Shown here: piece after piece, positions 1 to 9,046 of the stretch
Numbering within the stretch: the first letter of the stretch is position 1
Layout: each line of letters begins with the position of its first letter
Origin: Pseudomonas sp. MWU13-2100
GTDB lineage: Bacteria > Pseudomonadota > Gammaproteobacteria > Pseudomonadales > Pseudomonadaceae
Length of the DNA: 47,099 bases
NCBI RefSeq assembly: GCF_023242365.1
Contig: NZ_JALLIX010000050.1
Span: 1-47,099, forward strand
Direction: 5' to 3'
The notes under the pieces: model-generated
Database searches by the model: none
What the model was told of the DNA's origin: nothing
Seen by the model: the letters and a program-made list of their open reading frames with translations, nothing else
Translations under genes and position numbers: made by a program

Positions 1-10
1 GTCGTCAAGA
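1..10 (+). rRNA. rrf: 3' end of a 5S rRNA gene (partial)
   Basis: The first bases, GTCGTCAAGA, match the 3' strand of the terminal helix of Pseudomonas 5S rRNA, which pairs with a TGCTTGACGA-like 5' end, and the following TTAAATTCC run is typical of the spacer before an rRNA terminator. Only about ten bases lie in the window, so this rests on recall of the family sequence and on the terminator directly after it. An alternative is the tail of an unknown protein gene. Confidence 0.65.
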
Positions 11-21
11 TTAAATTCCAG

Positions 22-51
22 AACCCCTGATTGCTAACGCGATCAGGGGTT
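22..51 (+). terminator. rRNA operon terminator
   Basis: A perfect 10-bp stem (AACCCCTGAT at 22-31 with ATCAGGGGTT at 42-51) has a 10-nt loop and is followed by TTGTTTTTG, a good rho-independent terminator. It sits 11 bases after the presumed 5S end. Confidence 0.85.
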
Positions 52-234
52 TTGTTTTTGTGCTGCGCAAATGTCCGGTGCCCGATCCAGAATCTAGAGT
101 GGCTGCTCAGCCGCCATCGCCAGCAAGCCGGCTCCCATACGAGGATACCGACCCTTTCCTGACAAATTGACAAGGTTATTTTTGATCCGGAACACTAGAA
201 TAGGCACCGTCTTTTACAGAGCCTGAGCCCCTTT
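52..234. other. Intergenic region with a REP-like half element
   Basis: There is no gene here. CGCCAGCAAGCCGGCTCCCA near 117-137 resembles one arm of the common Pseudomonas REP family. TTGACA at 167-172 and TAGAAT at 196-201 look like promoter boxes, but they are 23 bp apart, too far for a standard sigma-70 promoter, so I do not call a promoter. Confidence 0.4.
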
Positions 235-894
235 ATGCCGGATCCGGTTGACTCTTCAAAGGTGTCGGAACTGCCCCTGGACACATTGGTGGCCTGTCAC
301 GAATGCGACCTGCTGATGCTCAAACCCCAGCTGGGCCTCGGTGAAAAAGCCCAATGCCCACGCTGCGGCTATGAGCTCTATGCCCATCGCCACAATGTCA
401 TCGAGCGCAGCCTGGCCCTGGTGATCGCAGCACTGCTGCTGTACATCCCAGCGAACTTTTTACCCATCATGCGACTCAATCTTCTGGGCCGATCCTCAGA
501 GGATACGGTCTGGAGTGGTGTCCTGGGCCTGTACCATACCGGCATGTCCGGCATCGCCGTGGTGGTGTTCCTGTGCAGCATGGGTATTCCCCTGCTCAAG
601 CTGCTCTGCCAGTTGGCCGTGCTGTTGAGCATCCGTTGGGATATCGGGCGTAGCTACGGCTTGTTGCTGTACCGCATTTACCATCATCTGCGCGATTGGG
701 GCATGCTCGAGGTCTATCTCATGGGCGTGCTGGTGGCGATTGTCAAACTCGCCGACCTGGCGGAACTGAGCCTCGGCCTGGGGCTGGCCTGTTTTGTCGG
801 TTTGCTGCTGGTCCAAGTGCTGCTGGAGGTGCTCATGTCGCCTCACCAGATCTGGCAGGCGTTATCGGGAGAAGACGAACATGCGGGCGATTGA
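235..894 (+). CDS. PqiA/LetA-family membrane protein, first half
   Basis: A 219-residue integral membrane protein of the paraquat-inducible protein A family. A zinc-ribbon-like pair, CHEC near residue 22 and CPRC near 42, precedes about four membrane segments, including ALVIAALLLYIPANFLP, the family signature. In E. coli, LetA (YebS) has two such modules in one chain of about 430 residues and partners the MCE protein LetB in moving lipids between inner and outer membrane. Here the two modules are separate genes that overlap by 14 bp and lie directly upstream of an MCE gene, so translational coupling and a joint complex are likely. The specific substrate cannot be read from the sequence. Confidence 0.88.
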   Translation: MPDPVDSSKVSELPLDTLVACHECDLLMLKPQLGLGEKAQCPRCGYELYAHRHNVIERSLALVIAALLLYIPANFLPIMRLNLLGRSSEDTVWSGVLGLYHTGMSGIAVVVFLCSMGIPLLKLLCQLAVLLSIRWDIGRSYGLLLYRIYHHLRDWGMLEVYLMGVLVAIVKLADLAELSLGLGLACFVGLLLVQVLLEVLMSPHQIWQALSGEDEHAGD

Positions 895-1504
895 TGCAGG
901 TATTCTGATCTGCACGGAATGCCACGAGTTGAACCGCCAGGACGCGGATAGCGACGAGCAGGTCTGTACCCGCTGCGGTGCCTTGGTACATCCACGCCGC
1001 CCCAACAGCCTGATGCGTACCTGGGCGCTGCTGTTGACCTCGGCGATTCTCTACATCCCGGCCAATATGCTGCCGATCATGACCGTCAACTCCCTGGGCA
1101 AGGGTGATCCCAGTACCATCATGTCCGGTGTCATCGCCCTGGTGCAGCACGGTATGTTTCCGATCGCCGCGGTGGTCTTTGTCGCCAGTATCCTGGTGCC
1201 AACGTTCAAACTGGTGGGCATCGCCCTGTTATTGTTCTCGGTACAGCGCCACCAACCGCTGTCAGCCCGGCAGCGGATCGTCATGTACCGGTTCATCGAG
1301 TTCATTGGCCGCTGGTCCATGTTGGATATCTTTGTGATCGCCATCTTGGTGGCGGTTGTGAACTTTGGAAGAATTGCCAGCATCGAGGCCAATCTCGGTG
1401 CGATAGCCTTTGCCAGTGTGGTGATCTTGACGATGCTTGCAGCAGTAACTTTCGATCCCCGACTCATCTGGGACAACACGGAGTCGGATGACGACCATGA
1501 CTGA
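881..1504 (+). CDS. PqiA/LetA-family membrane protein, second half
   Basis: A 207-residue PqiA-domain protein. I chose the ATG at 881, inside the end of the previous gene, because the zinc-ribbon (CTEC near 10, CTRC near 30) then follows at the normal distance, whereas the upstream extension is cysteine- and arginine-rich and looks like out-of-frame sequence. About four membrane segments follow, with LLTSAILYIPANMLPI matching the family core. It most likely forms the second half of a LetA-type transporter with the preceding protein. Its end overlaps the start of the MCE gene. Confidence 0.88.
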   Translation: MRAIDAGILICTECHELNRQDADSDEQVCTRCGALVHPRRPNSLMRTWALLLTSAILYIPANMLPIMTVNSLGKGDPSTIMSGVIALVQHGMFPIAAVVFVASILVPTFKLVGIALLLFSVQRHQPLSARQRIVMYRFIEFIGRWSMLDIFVIAILVAVVNFGRIASIEANLGAIAFASVVILTMLAAVTFDPRLIWDNTESDDDHD

Positions 1505-3800
1505 TTTGCCAAAAGCCAAAGCCCGCCCGGCCTCGAACTGGTCGGCCATCTGGGTTCTGCCGTTGATTGCCCTGATCATCGGCGGTTGGTTGGGCTGGCG
1601 TGCCTACAGCCAGGCCGGTATCGAGATCCAGGTGCGCTTTGAAAGCGGCGAGGGTATTCAGGCCAACAAGACCGAGATCGTTTACAAAGGCATGCCCATT
1701 GGCAAGGTCAAGGCCCTGAACCTGGATGTCGAAGGCTCCAGCAAGGGGGTCGTCGCCACCATTGAAATGAACAAGGACGTCGAGCCGTCCCTGCGTACCA
1801 ATACCCGCTTCTGGCTGGTCAAGCCGAGCGTGACCCTGGCGGGGATTACCGGCCTGGATACCCTGGTGTCCGGCAACTACATTGCGGTCAGTCCCGGTGA
1901 TGGCGAACCCGCGCGCAAGTTCAAGGCGTTGACCCAGGAGCCACCGCTGTCGGATCTCAAGCCCGGTCTGCACATCACCATCAAGGCCGACCGCCTGGGC
2001 TCGCTGAATCGTGGCAGCCCGGTATTCTACAAGCAGATCCAGGTCGGCCAGATCAAAAGCTATGCGCTGTCTTCGGACCAGAACATGGTCGAACTCAAGG
2101 TCTTTATCGAGCCGACCTACGCCAACCTGGTGCGCAAACACACGCGCTTCTGGAACGCCAGCGGCATCAGCATCGACGCCAACCTGTCCGGGGTGAAGGT
2201 GCGCAGCGAATCCCTGGCGAGTATCGTTGCCGGCGGTATCGCCTTCGCCACGCCGGAGAACCGCAAGGACAGTCCGCCCACCGATCCGAGCCTGCCATTC
2301 CGTCTCTATGAGGATTTCGATGCGGCCCAGGCGGGGATCCGGGTCAAAGTGAAACTCAGCGATTTCGAAGGGTTGCAGGCCGGTCGTACTCCGGTGATGT
2401 ACAAAGGGATCCAGGTCGGCAGTTTGAAAGCCCTGAAAATCGATCCCGACCTGTCCAGCGCCAATGCCGAGCTGACCCTCGATCCGTTGGCGGAGGACTA
2501 CCTGGTGAGCGGTACCCAATTCTGGGTGGTCAAGCCGTCGATATCGCTGGCCGGTATCACTGGGCTAGAGGCTCTGGTCAAAGGTAACTACATTGCCGTT
2601 CGCCCCGGCGACAAAGGCGGTCACCCGCAACGCGAGTTCGAGGCCCGGGCCAAGGCGCCGCCCCTGGACCTGCGCTCCCCGGGGCTGCACATGGTGCTGT
2701 TCACCGACAACCTCGGTTCCCTGGATGTCGGCAGCCCGGTGCTCTACCGCCAGGTGAAAGTCGGTTCGGTGCAGAGCTACCAGTTCTCCCGCACACGCAA
2801 GCAGGTGGTGATCGGCGTCCATATCGAGAAGGAATACGAAAACCTGGTCAACGCATCGAGCCGCTTCTGGAATGCCAGTGGCATCACCTTGAGCGGTGGC
2901 CTGACCGGGGGCATCCAGGTGAAAAGCGAATCGCTGCAAAGCCTGATGGCTGGCGGTATCGCCTTCGAGACCCCGCAGGACAAGGCCCCGCTGCAAAAAC
3001 GCATTCCGCGTTTCCGCCTGTTCCCCAACCATGACGAGGCGCAGCAGCAAGGCACGCTGATCACCATTCGGGTCGATCGTGCCGATGGCCTGCGCAGTGG
3101 TACGCCGATCCGCTTCAAAGGGCTGGATGTGGGCAAGATCGAAAGCGTCGACCTGAGTGATGACCTGCAGTCGGTGCTGCTCTCGGCACGGATTACCGAA
3201 GTGCCGGAGCGGATCGCCCGGGTCGGCAGCCAGTTCTGGGTGGTGAAGCCGGAGTTGGGTCTGATCAAGACCGCCAACCTGGAAACCCTGGTCACTGGGC
3301 AGTACCTGGAAGTGCAGCCGGCGACGAAGAAGCTCGGGGTACAGAAGGATTTTGTCGCGCTCAAGGAGCCGCCGGATGCGCTGGCGCCACAAGCCGGTTT
3401 GAGCCTGACCCTGAGCGCGGCGCGACGGGGGTCGCTGAAGGAAGGCGTGCCGGTGACTTACCGCGAGGTGACGGTGGGCAAGGTGACCGGGTATGAGCTG
3501 GGGGCCACCGCCGACCGAGTGCTGATCCATATCCTCATTGAGCCGCGTTATGCGCCGCTGGTGCGCAGTGGCAGCCGGTTCTGGAACACCAGTGGCTTTG
3601 GTGTCGACTTCGGCCTGTTCAAGGGCGCGACTGTACGTACCGAATCGCTGGAGACGCTGATCCAGGGTGGGATCGCCTTCGCTACGCCGGATGGCGAGCG
3701 TATGGGCGTGGCGGCGCGGCCGTTGCAGACCTTCCCGCTGTTCGACAAGTTCGAGGATGAATGGCTGACCTGGGCACCGAAAATCAGCCTCGGCAAATAG
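1497..3800 (+). CDS. LetB/PqiB-like MCE protein with six MCE domains
   Basis: A 767-residue protein with one N-terminal membrane anchor (about residues 16-36) and then six consecutive MCE (MlaD-like) repeats of about 115-120 residues. Each begins with a variant of G-x-P-V-x-Y-K-x-x-x-V-G-x-V (for example IVYKGMPIGKV, VFYKQIQVGQI, VMYKGIQVGSL, VLYRQVKVGSV, IRFKGLDVGKI, VTYREVTVGKV). Family members stack MCE rings into a hydrophobic tunnel that carries lipids across the periplasm. E. coli LetB has seven repeats and PqiB three, so six is intermediate. The ATG at 1497 gives the usual MTDLPKA start; an in-frame ATG at 1488 with GGAG just before it is an alternative. It is the last gene of the LetA-like operon; no PqiC-like lipoprotein follows. 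Confidence 0.9.
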   Translation: MTDLPKAKARPASNWSAIWVLPLIALIIGGWLGWRAYSQAGIEIQVRFESGEGIQANKTEIVYKGMPIGKVKALNLDVEGSSKGVVATIEMNKDVEPSLRTNTRFWLVKPSVTLAGITGLDTLVSGNYIAVSPGDGEPARKFKALTQEPPLSDLKPGLHITIKADRLGSLNRGSPVFYKQIQVGQIKSYALSSDQNMVELKVFIEPTYANLVRKHTRFWNASGISIDANLSGVKVRSESLASIVAGGIAFATPENRKDSPPTDPSLPFRLYEDFDAAQAGIRVKVKLSDFEGLQAGRTPVMYKGIQVGSLKALKIDPDLSSANAELTLDPLAEDYLVSGTQFWVVKPSISLAGITGLEALVKGNYIAVRPGDKGGHPQREFEARAKAPPLDLRSPGLHMVLFTDNLGSLDVGSPVLYRQVKVGSVQSYQFSRTRKQVVIGVHIEKEYENLVNASSRFWNASGITLSGGLTGGIQVKSESLQSLMAGGIAFETPQDKAPLQKRIPRFRLFPNHDEAQQQGTLITIRVDRADGLRSGTPIRFKGLDVGKIESVDLSDDLQSVLLSARITEVPERIARVGSQFWVVKPELGLIKTANLETLVTGQYLEVQPATKKLGVQKDFVALKEPPDALAPQAGLSLTLSAARRGSLKEGVPVTYREVTVGKVTGYELGATADRVLIHILIEPRYAPLVRSGSRFWNTSGFGVDFGLFKGATVRTESLETLIQGGIAFATPDGERMGVAARPLQTFPLFDKFEDEWLTWAPKISLGK

Positions 3801-3881
3801 CCGGGGGATTGCGGGTAGACACCAGGCCTGCAGCGGCAGAGCCTGTGTGGCTGTAGAGCTTGTGTGAGGTGTAGAGCTTGC

Positions 3882-3953
3882 GTGGGAGCGGAGCTTGCCC
3901 GCGAAGCTTTTAGCGGTCTTGAGGGCCCCTTCGCGGGCAAGCTCCGCTCCCAC
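3882..3953. repeat. REP-type inverted pair
   Basis: A perfect 25-bp inverted repeat (3882-3906 and 3929-3953) encloses a 22-bp loop. The arm reads GTGGGAGCGGAGCTTGCCCG and continues to CGAAG, a well-known Pseudomonas repetitive extragenic palindrome. One arm recurs with a single mismatch at 44691-44715. It lies between convergent genes. Confidence 0.85.
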
Positions 3954-4008
3954 AAGAGTGCAGGCGCGACACACATCGGTGTTCATCCGTGGGTTGAGTA
4001 GCCAAATG

Positions 4009-4045
4009 AAAAGGCCGCGATCAATGATCGCGGCCTTTTGTTTTT
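4009..4045. terminator. Bidirectional terminator
   Basis: A 15-bp near-perfect palindrome, AAAAGGCCGCGATCA at 4009-4023 and its complement at 4025-4039, is followed by TGTTTTT on the plus strand and has an A-run on the other side. It can end both the MCE operon (plus) and the mks operon (minus). Confidence 0.85.
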
Positions 4046-4058
4046 CCAGCTTCCGGAG

Positions 4059-6899
4059 TCAGACCTCGTCCAACTCCGCTGCCACCACTGCGCTTGGCAC
4101 CGTTGCCCGGACCTCATCGTGCCGGCGGATGTACTTCCAGTCCGCTTCGTCGATATAGATTCCGTTCGGCCCGCTGCCGCCTTCCAGGTCAATGGCCACG
4201 TGCGCCGATACCTGCGGCTTGACGCTCGCCAGGATCGGCACGAAGCCCAATTGCAGGCTGGTCTCCAGCAGCGCCGCCTGGTTGCGTTCGTCGATGTCCG
4301 CGGCCTCGTCGAGGTAATACGGCAGACGCACGCGCCCGGCCTGGTCGCGGTCCATCAGGTGCAGCAACAGGTACATGTTGGTCAGCGCTTTGATGGTCAT
4401 GGTCGTGCCGTTGGACGCCGCGCCGTCGATATCGGTGTGGATCACCGGCTGGCCGTTGACCTTGGTGATTTCGAACGCCAGCTCGAACAGGTCCTTCAGG
4501 CCCAACTGGTTGTGGTTCGCCGCCACCAGCCGCGCCAGGTATTCCTTGGCTTCTTCGTTCTTGTTGTCCTGATCGGCACTCTGGCTCAGGTCGAATACCG
4601 ACAGCGTCTCGCCTTCCTCGTACTGGCCGGCACTGTGGATGATCTGGTCGATGTGCTTGAGGGCTTCCTTGTTCGGCGCCAGCACGATGCGGAAGCTTTG
4701 CAGGTTGGAGACCTGGCGCTTGTTGATCTCGCGGTTGAACAGCGCCAGCTGGTGTTCCAGGCTGTCGTAGTCGCTGCGGATATTGCGCAGGGTCCGGGCA
4801 ATATCGGTCACCGCCGCGCGGCGCGCCTTGCCCAGGGTCAGGGCTTCGTCGGTGCGATGGTCATAGGCGTTGATCAGCAGTTGCAGGCGGCGCTCGATAT
4901 CGTCCTCGCTGTCGAACTTGGCCACGCCCTTGAGGCGCACCTGGGCGTAGAGCGCGTCGATCTGCCCGTCGGCCCGCTGCAAGCCTTGCCAGCTGTCCTG
5001 GTAGTCGTTGAGCAGCGGCAGCAGGTTGTCCATGGAATCGTCTATCGGATCCATGAACGGCGTGCCGAACGGCAGGTCGGCCGGCAGCAGCTGGCGACGG
5101 CGCAGGGCGTCGTCGAGGGTGCGCTGTTTGGCTTCCATGTCGCCGATCTGCCGGCCGACCAGTTGCAGCTTGGCCGACAACTGCTGGACGCGTTCGGTGA
5201 AGGCGTCGCTGGAGCGCTTCAGTTCATCCTGCGCGGCTTCCAACTGGGCCAGTTGTTCCAGCTTCTCGCCTTCCTCGGCGCTCAAGGTCTGGGCGCGGCG
5301 GAAATCTTCCAGGGCTTTCTGCGCATCCAGCACCTGCTGGTACAGCGCTTCGGTCTGGGTCTTGCTCGCGGCGCGGTCGGCGGCCACGGCCTGCTGGGTT
5401 TTCAACTGCTTGAGCTCTTTGTCCAGGCGCTCCTTCTGGTCGCGCAGCGCGGCGCGATCGGCCAGGGCCTGGAGTGCCGGCGGCTCGATATGGGACAGGT
5501 CGATGGACAGGCCCGGTACTTCGAAACGCTCGCCCTTGAAGCCGTCGAGGATCAGTTCCATGGACTTGACCCACTGGCCTTCCTCGTCCAGGGCAATGCC
5601 GTGCTCGCCCAGCGGCAGGCTGAACAGGGCACTGTTGAACAGGCGCATCAGGCGTTCGACATCCTGTTGCGAGAACTCTTCGCGCAGCCGTGCATAGCTG
5701 TTGTTGTCGGCGTGATCGAGTTGTTGCTTCACCGACTTCAGGCGTTTTTCCAGGTCGCGCAGGCGCTCTTCCAGGTCCTCGGCGCTGAATTGTCGGGACT
5801 GGGCCAGGGCACCGGCGAGCTCGTCGTGGGCATCCTTGGCCGCCAGCAGTTGCTGCTCCAGCACCTTCACATCGTTGACCAGGGCGAAGCGATTCTTGAG
5901 CACCGACAGCTCGCCGAGCCAACGTTGCAGGTCGCTGATTTCCCGCTCCAGGCGCATCAGCTCCTGGGTGCTGCTGCGCTGGTCGTTCTGCAGAGCGTCC
6001 TGTTCATTGCGGTAGTGCTCGGACTGGATCAGCAGCTCTTCCTTGCGCGCCCCGGCATAGTCCGACCAGGTGCCGAGCAACGAGTCGAGCAGCGGCGAGA
6101 TCCGGTGCAACTTGCCGCGCAGCACATCGCGCTGGCGCACCCCCGAGGCCAGCGCCTCGACCAGGGGACCGGCGGCAACCATGGCGTTGTAGTCCTGCTC
6201 CATGCGCCGTACGTCGCGGAAGGCTTCCTCGCAGGCGGCGATATAGTCGACGCTGCCGGAGCGCAGGCTGTGCTCGAAGGCATCGAGGAACAGCTGCTTG
6301 AGCTTGGCGGCGGTGATCTCGCGCATATGCAGCAGGTTGATGAACAGGGCGCGGAAGGTCTTCAGGCTCTGTTCGCTGGTGGAGCGCAACGGGATCAGCG
6401 TCAGGTCCAGGGGAATCGAGGTGTGACCGCCGACCAGCAGCCGGCGCAGTTCATCGGGCTTGAGCTCGTAGGCCTTGAGGCCGTTGCGCTCCAGATTGTT
6501 GAACAGCTCCTTCTGGCGCAGGCAGGTGTCGTCTTTCTGGTAATGCGCCAGGTCCAGGCGCCCGGCATAGGCGAAGAACTGGTGGCCGAAACCGCCGCCC
6601 GGGCCGCGCCCGACCACGCCGATCACATGCGGGCCGTGGGGCAGGGCGACTTCGACGAGGATGTAGCTGGTGTCGGTGGCGAAATAGAAACGCCGCGACT
6701 GTTCCAGGCTGTACTTGCCGAAGCTCATGTCCGACATGCGCGCCAGGATCGGGAACTGCAAGGCGTTGATCGACGCCGATTTACCCAGGTTGTTGGCGCC
6801 GTACACCGACAGCGGATGTTCCAGGGGAAACAGGCCGAGGCTGTAGCCGGCGGTGTTCAGCAGGGCGAAGCGGCGAATACCGTAGCGTTCCTGGCTCAT
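4059..6899 (-). CDS. mksB: MksB, SMC-like condensin ATPase
   Basis: A 946-residue MukB-like SMC protein. The N-terminal ATPase lobe has a Walker A-type GANNLGKS at residues 34-41, two long heptad-rich coiled-coil stretches follow (roughly 230-480 and 480-680), and the C-terminal lobe has a signature-like SNGTTMTIKAL and a Walker B region YYLDEAADID. It is shorter than MukB (about 1,480 residues), as is usual for MksB. Its start codon overlaps the mksE stop as ATGA. In Pseudomonas MksBEF is a second condensin that helps chromosome organisation and segregation. No mksG (Toprim nuclease) follows; the gene ends at a terminator, so this is not a complete Wadjet plasmid-defence locus. Confidence 0.93.
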   Translation of the reverse strand: MSQERYGIRRFALLNTAGYSLGLFPLEHPLSVYGANNLGKSASINALQFPILARMSDMSFGKYSLEQSRRFYFATDTSYILVEVALPHGPHVIGVVGRGPGGGFGHQFFAYAGRLDLAHYQKDDTCLRQKELFNNLERNGLKAYELKPDELRRLLVGGHTSIPLDLTLIPLRSTSEQSLKTFRALFINLLHMREITAAKLKQLFLDAFEHSLRSGSVDYIAACEEAFRDVRRMEQDYNAMVAAGPLVEALASGVRQRDVLRGKLHRISPLLDSLLGTWSDYAGARKEELLIQSEHYRNEQDALQNDQRSSTQELMRLEREISDLQRWLGELSVLKNRFALVNDVKVLEQQLLAAKDAHDELAGALAQSRQFSAEDLEERLRDLEKRLKSVKQQLDHADNNSYARLREEFSQQDVERLMRLFNSALFSLPLGEHGIALDEEGQWVKSMELILDGFKGERFEVPGLSIDLSHIEPPALQALADRAALRDQKERLDKELKQLKTQQAVAADRAASKTQTEALYQQVLDAQKALEDFRRAQTLSAEEGEKLEQLAQLEAAQDELKRSSDAFTERVQQLSAKLQLVGRQIGDMEAKQRTLDDALRRRQLLPADLPFGTPFMDPIDDSMDNLLPLLNDYQDSWQGLQRADGQIDALYAQVRLKGVAKFDSEDDIERRLQLLINAYDHRTDEALTLGKARRAAVTDIARTLRNIRSDYDSLEHQLALFNREINKRQVSNLQSFRIVLAPNKEALKHIDQIIHSAGQYEEGETLSVFDLSQSADQDNKNEEAKEYLARLVAANHNQLGLKDLFELAFEITKVNGQPVIHTDIDGAASNGTTMTIKALTNMYLLLHLMDRDQAGRVRLPYYLDEAADIDERNQAALLETSLQLGFVPILASVKPQVSAHVAIDLEGGSGPNGIYIDEADWKYIRRHDEVRATVPSAVVAAELDEV

Positions 6900-7609
6900 G
6901 CGTCCATCTCCTGTTGCTCGGCGGCAATGGCCCGGGCCAGCGCGTCTTCTTCACTTTCTTCAGGGGCCTCGACGAATTCGCTGAGGTCCAGCGGGTCATC
7001 GGTTTCCAGCAGTTTTTCGTCGCTGTCGTCGTCCACCAGCACCGGCGTCGGCAAGGGCAGCACGCTGTGCAGGCTGGCGGCCATGTCGCGGTCCTGCTGG
7101 ACCGACAGGCAAACGTCGAGGAAACGGTGCATCGGCGGCAGGAAGCGGAACAGACCGGGCTCCTCGAGGGCGAAGCCGAGCTGGGTCATGCGGCGCATGA
7201 TCTTCTCTTCCAGCTCTTCCTGGGTGGTGACTTCGGCCTGGACGAACAGGTCGCGGTATTTCTCCAGCAGCGACGGCAGTTCGTCACGGCCGAGGCTACC
7301 GCCGTCGAGCACGGCAACCGGGTCGCGGCCCTGGTCGGCCAGGTGCTCCACCAGGATGAAGGTGAACAGCGCCAGGCGCTGGGCGGTCTTGTTGACCTGG
7401 GCGGCGGCGTTGTCCGGGACGAAGTAGTAGAAACCACGGGTGTCGCAGACCAGTTCGAAGCCCAGGGCCTTGAACAGGGTGCGGTATTGGTCCTGGCAGT
7501 TGGACAATTGGGCGTACAGCTCCGGGTCGCGGCGGCTGACGTGGTAACCCTTGAACAGCTCGCGAAAGATCGGCGCCAGCTGGGACAGTTCGGAAAGATC
7601 AAGATGCAT
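6896..7609 (-). CDS. mksE: MksE, condensin subunit
   Basis: A 237-residue MukE-like winged-helix subunit that would bind the kleisin MksF and regulate MksB. I place the start at the ATG giving MHLDLSELSQL, which overlaps mksF by 11 bp; an upstream in-frame GTG at 7648 would add 13 residues (MSKKPARIPRAHL) but would overlap mksF by 50 bp. Neither has a clear ribosome site. The C-terminal third is very acidic (about residues 185-230, many D and E). It is the middle gene of mksF-mksE-mksB. Confidence 0.88.
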   Translation of the reverse strand: MHLDLSELSQLAPIFRELFKGYHVSRRDPELYAQLSNCQDQYRTLFKALGFELVCDTRGFYYFVPDNAAAQVNKTAQRLALFTFILVEHLADQGRDPVAVLDGGSLGRDELPSLLEKYRDLFVQAEVTTQEELEEKIMRRMTQLGFALEEPGLFRFLPPMHRFLDVCLSVQQDRDMAASLHSVLPLPTPVLVDDDSDEKLLETDDPLDLSEFVEAPEESEEDALARAIAAEQQEMDA

Positions 7610-8879
7610 GAGGTGTGCTCGCGGAATTCTCGCCGGCTTCTTCGACACGCGAGAGCAGGGCGAAGGAGCGCAGGCTGACCTGGTGCTCCTGGGTGTGGTA
7701 GTCGCGGCGTTCGAGGCGCTCGCGCTGGAAACGTTTTTCCCGCGACAGGCGCGAGAACCAGTAGAGCAATTCGTCGGTGGCGCCGTCCGGCTCCTGCTCC
7801 AGCAGCCAGCTCATCAGGTCCGGCATCGGCAGGGCGTCGCTGCAGCGTTCGAGCATTTCCTTGACCGTGCGCGGGGCCCGTGGCGACTCGCCGCCCTTGG
7901 ACGACTTGTGCGCCTTGGGGAAACGCGACGGCTTGGCTTCGAAACGGGCCAGGGCGTAGACATAGGCCTCGACCTGGCCGGAGCTGCCGAGAAAGGTGCT
8001 TTGCGGACGGCTGAACATAGGCATCGCCGCTTGTGGCACGGCGTCGAGGCCCTTGCGGCGGATCACCGACAGGGCCAGGGCCGCGCCACGGGTCACGGCG
8101 TTGTGCCGGCGTGCTTCTTCACGCAGCGGCAGCAGCAGTTCGCGGGCATGGCGCAGGGTCAGTTGGGCGCTGGTCTGCATCTCGAGGATTCGCGCGTGGG
8201 TACGCAGCAGCATGTCGTCGTCCACCAGGTGGCCGAGGCGCTGCTGTTCGCTGAGCATGCGCAGCAGCACGTTCTCGACCTTGCGTACGCCCTGTTCGAA
8301 GGCACCGTCGGCGTTCACCAGCTGGATCATCGGTTCGACGTATTCGTCCCAGGTCGCCAGGACCTCGGCGTAACGCTGACGCAGCGGGATCTGCCGGTCG
8401 CTGGTCTTGGCCCGTTCGGCGACGGCCACCAGGGCCTGTTCGTCGTTGGCGAGCTTTTTCAGGACATCGCGCACGCGCATGTCGAGCAGGCGCAACTGGC
8501 GGGCCAGGTCGTTGCCGTCGCGGATGTCGAAGGCGTCCTGGATGTAGCCGGCCAGGCGCTCGAGGTGGCGCAGGTAGGCTTCGATCTCCAGGCACAGGCC
8601 CAGGCGGTGTTCGCGGCGCAGGTAGGCGAGGAAATCGTGGATCTGCGCATTGAGCTCGAAACGGTTCGGGCTTTTCGCCACGGGCACCAGGATGTCGAGG
8701 CGAATCCACACGTCCAGCAGGCTGGTGATGTCCTGGGGCGTGCTGTCCAGCTGCTGGGCAGCCAGTTGCTGGCGCAGTTCACCGAGGCTCAGGGTGCCTT
8801 GGTCGAAGTGTTCGCACAGAGGCTCCAGAAGGGCCCAGTGCTCGGCGAGGGCGCGCAAGACGCGCTTGGGTTCGATCAT
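7599..8879 (-). CDS. mksF: MksF, kleisin-like condensin subunit
   Basis: A 426-residue MukF-like kleisin, rich in predicted helices. It starts MIEPKRVLRALAEHW with an N-terminal winged-helix-like region, a central helical segment and a basic C-terminal part (RLSREKRFQRERLERR). It would bridge the MksB heads and bind MksE dimers. It is the first gene of the operon and runs away from the holD-like gene across a 167-bp divergent spacer, where the operon promoter must lie; I could not pick out clear boxes. Confidence 0.9.
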   Translation of the reverse strand: MIEPKRVLRALAEHWALLEPLCEHFDQGTLSLGELRQQLAAQQLDSTPQDITSLLDVWIRLDILVPVAKSPNRFELNAQIHDFLAYLRREHRLGLCLEIEAYLRHLERLAGYIQDAFDIRDGNDLARQLRLLDMRVRDVLKKLANDEQALVAVAERAKTSDRQIPLRQRYAEVLATWDEYVEPMIQLVNADGAFEQGVRKVENVLLRMLSEQQRLGHLVDDDMLLRTHARILEMQTSAQLTLRHARELLLPLREEARRHNAVTRGAALALSVIRRKGLDAVPQAAMPMFSRPQSTFLGSSGQVEAYVYALARFEAKPSRFPKAHKSSKGGESPRAPRTVKEMLERCSDALPMPDLMSWLLEQEPDGATDELLYWFSRLSREKRFQRERLERRDYHTQEHQVSLRSFALLSRVEEAGENSASTPHAS

Positions 8880-9046
8880 GGGAGAGGCCGGCTGGTTGGC
8901 AAATTAAAAGGAGCGATTGTACTGCATCAGGCACCTGATTGACCCGCAGGTGATCGGTGGCTTGGCGTTCTTGCGATCAACTGCGGGCGATCTTCGCCGA
9001 AGGGCGGTAGAATCCCAGCTTCAACTTATCCACAGATGGCCGACCT

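Noticed and set aside
167..201. TTGACA and TAGAAT as a sigma-70 promoter for the LetA-like operon
   Set aside because: The spacer is 23 bp, well outside the usual 16-19 bp.
4038..7427. Very long plus-strand open frame (over 1,100 codons) opposite mksB and mksE
   Set aside because: It is the low-stop antisense of GC-rich coding sequence, is Gln/Val/Ala-rich throughout and shows no domain; the minus-strand mks genes explain the region.
4059..8879. Wadjet-type plasmid defence system
   Set aside because: No mksG/JetD nuclease gene follows mksB; the operon ends at a terminator.
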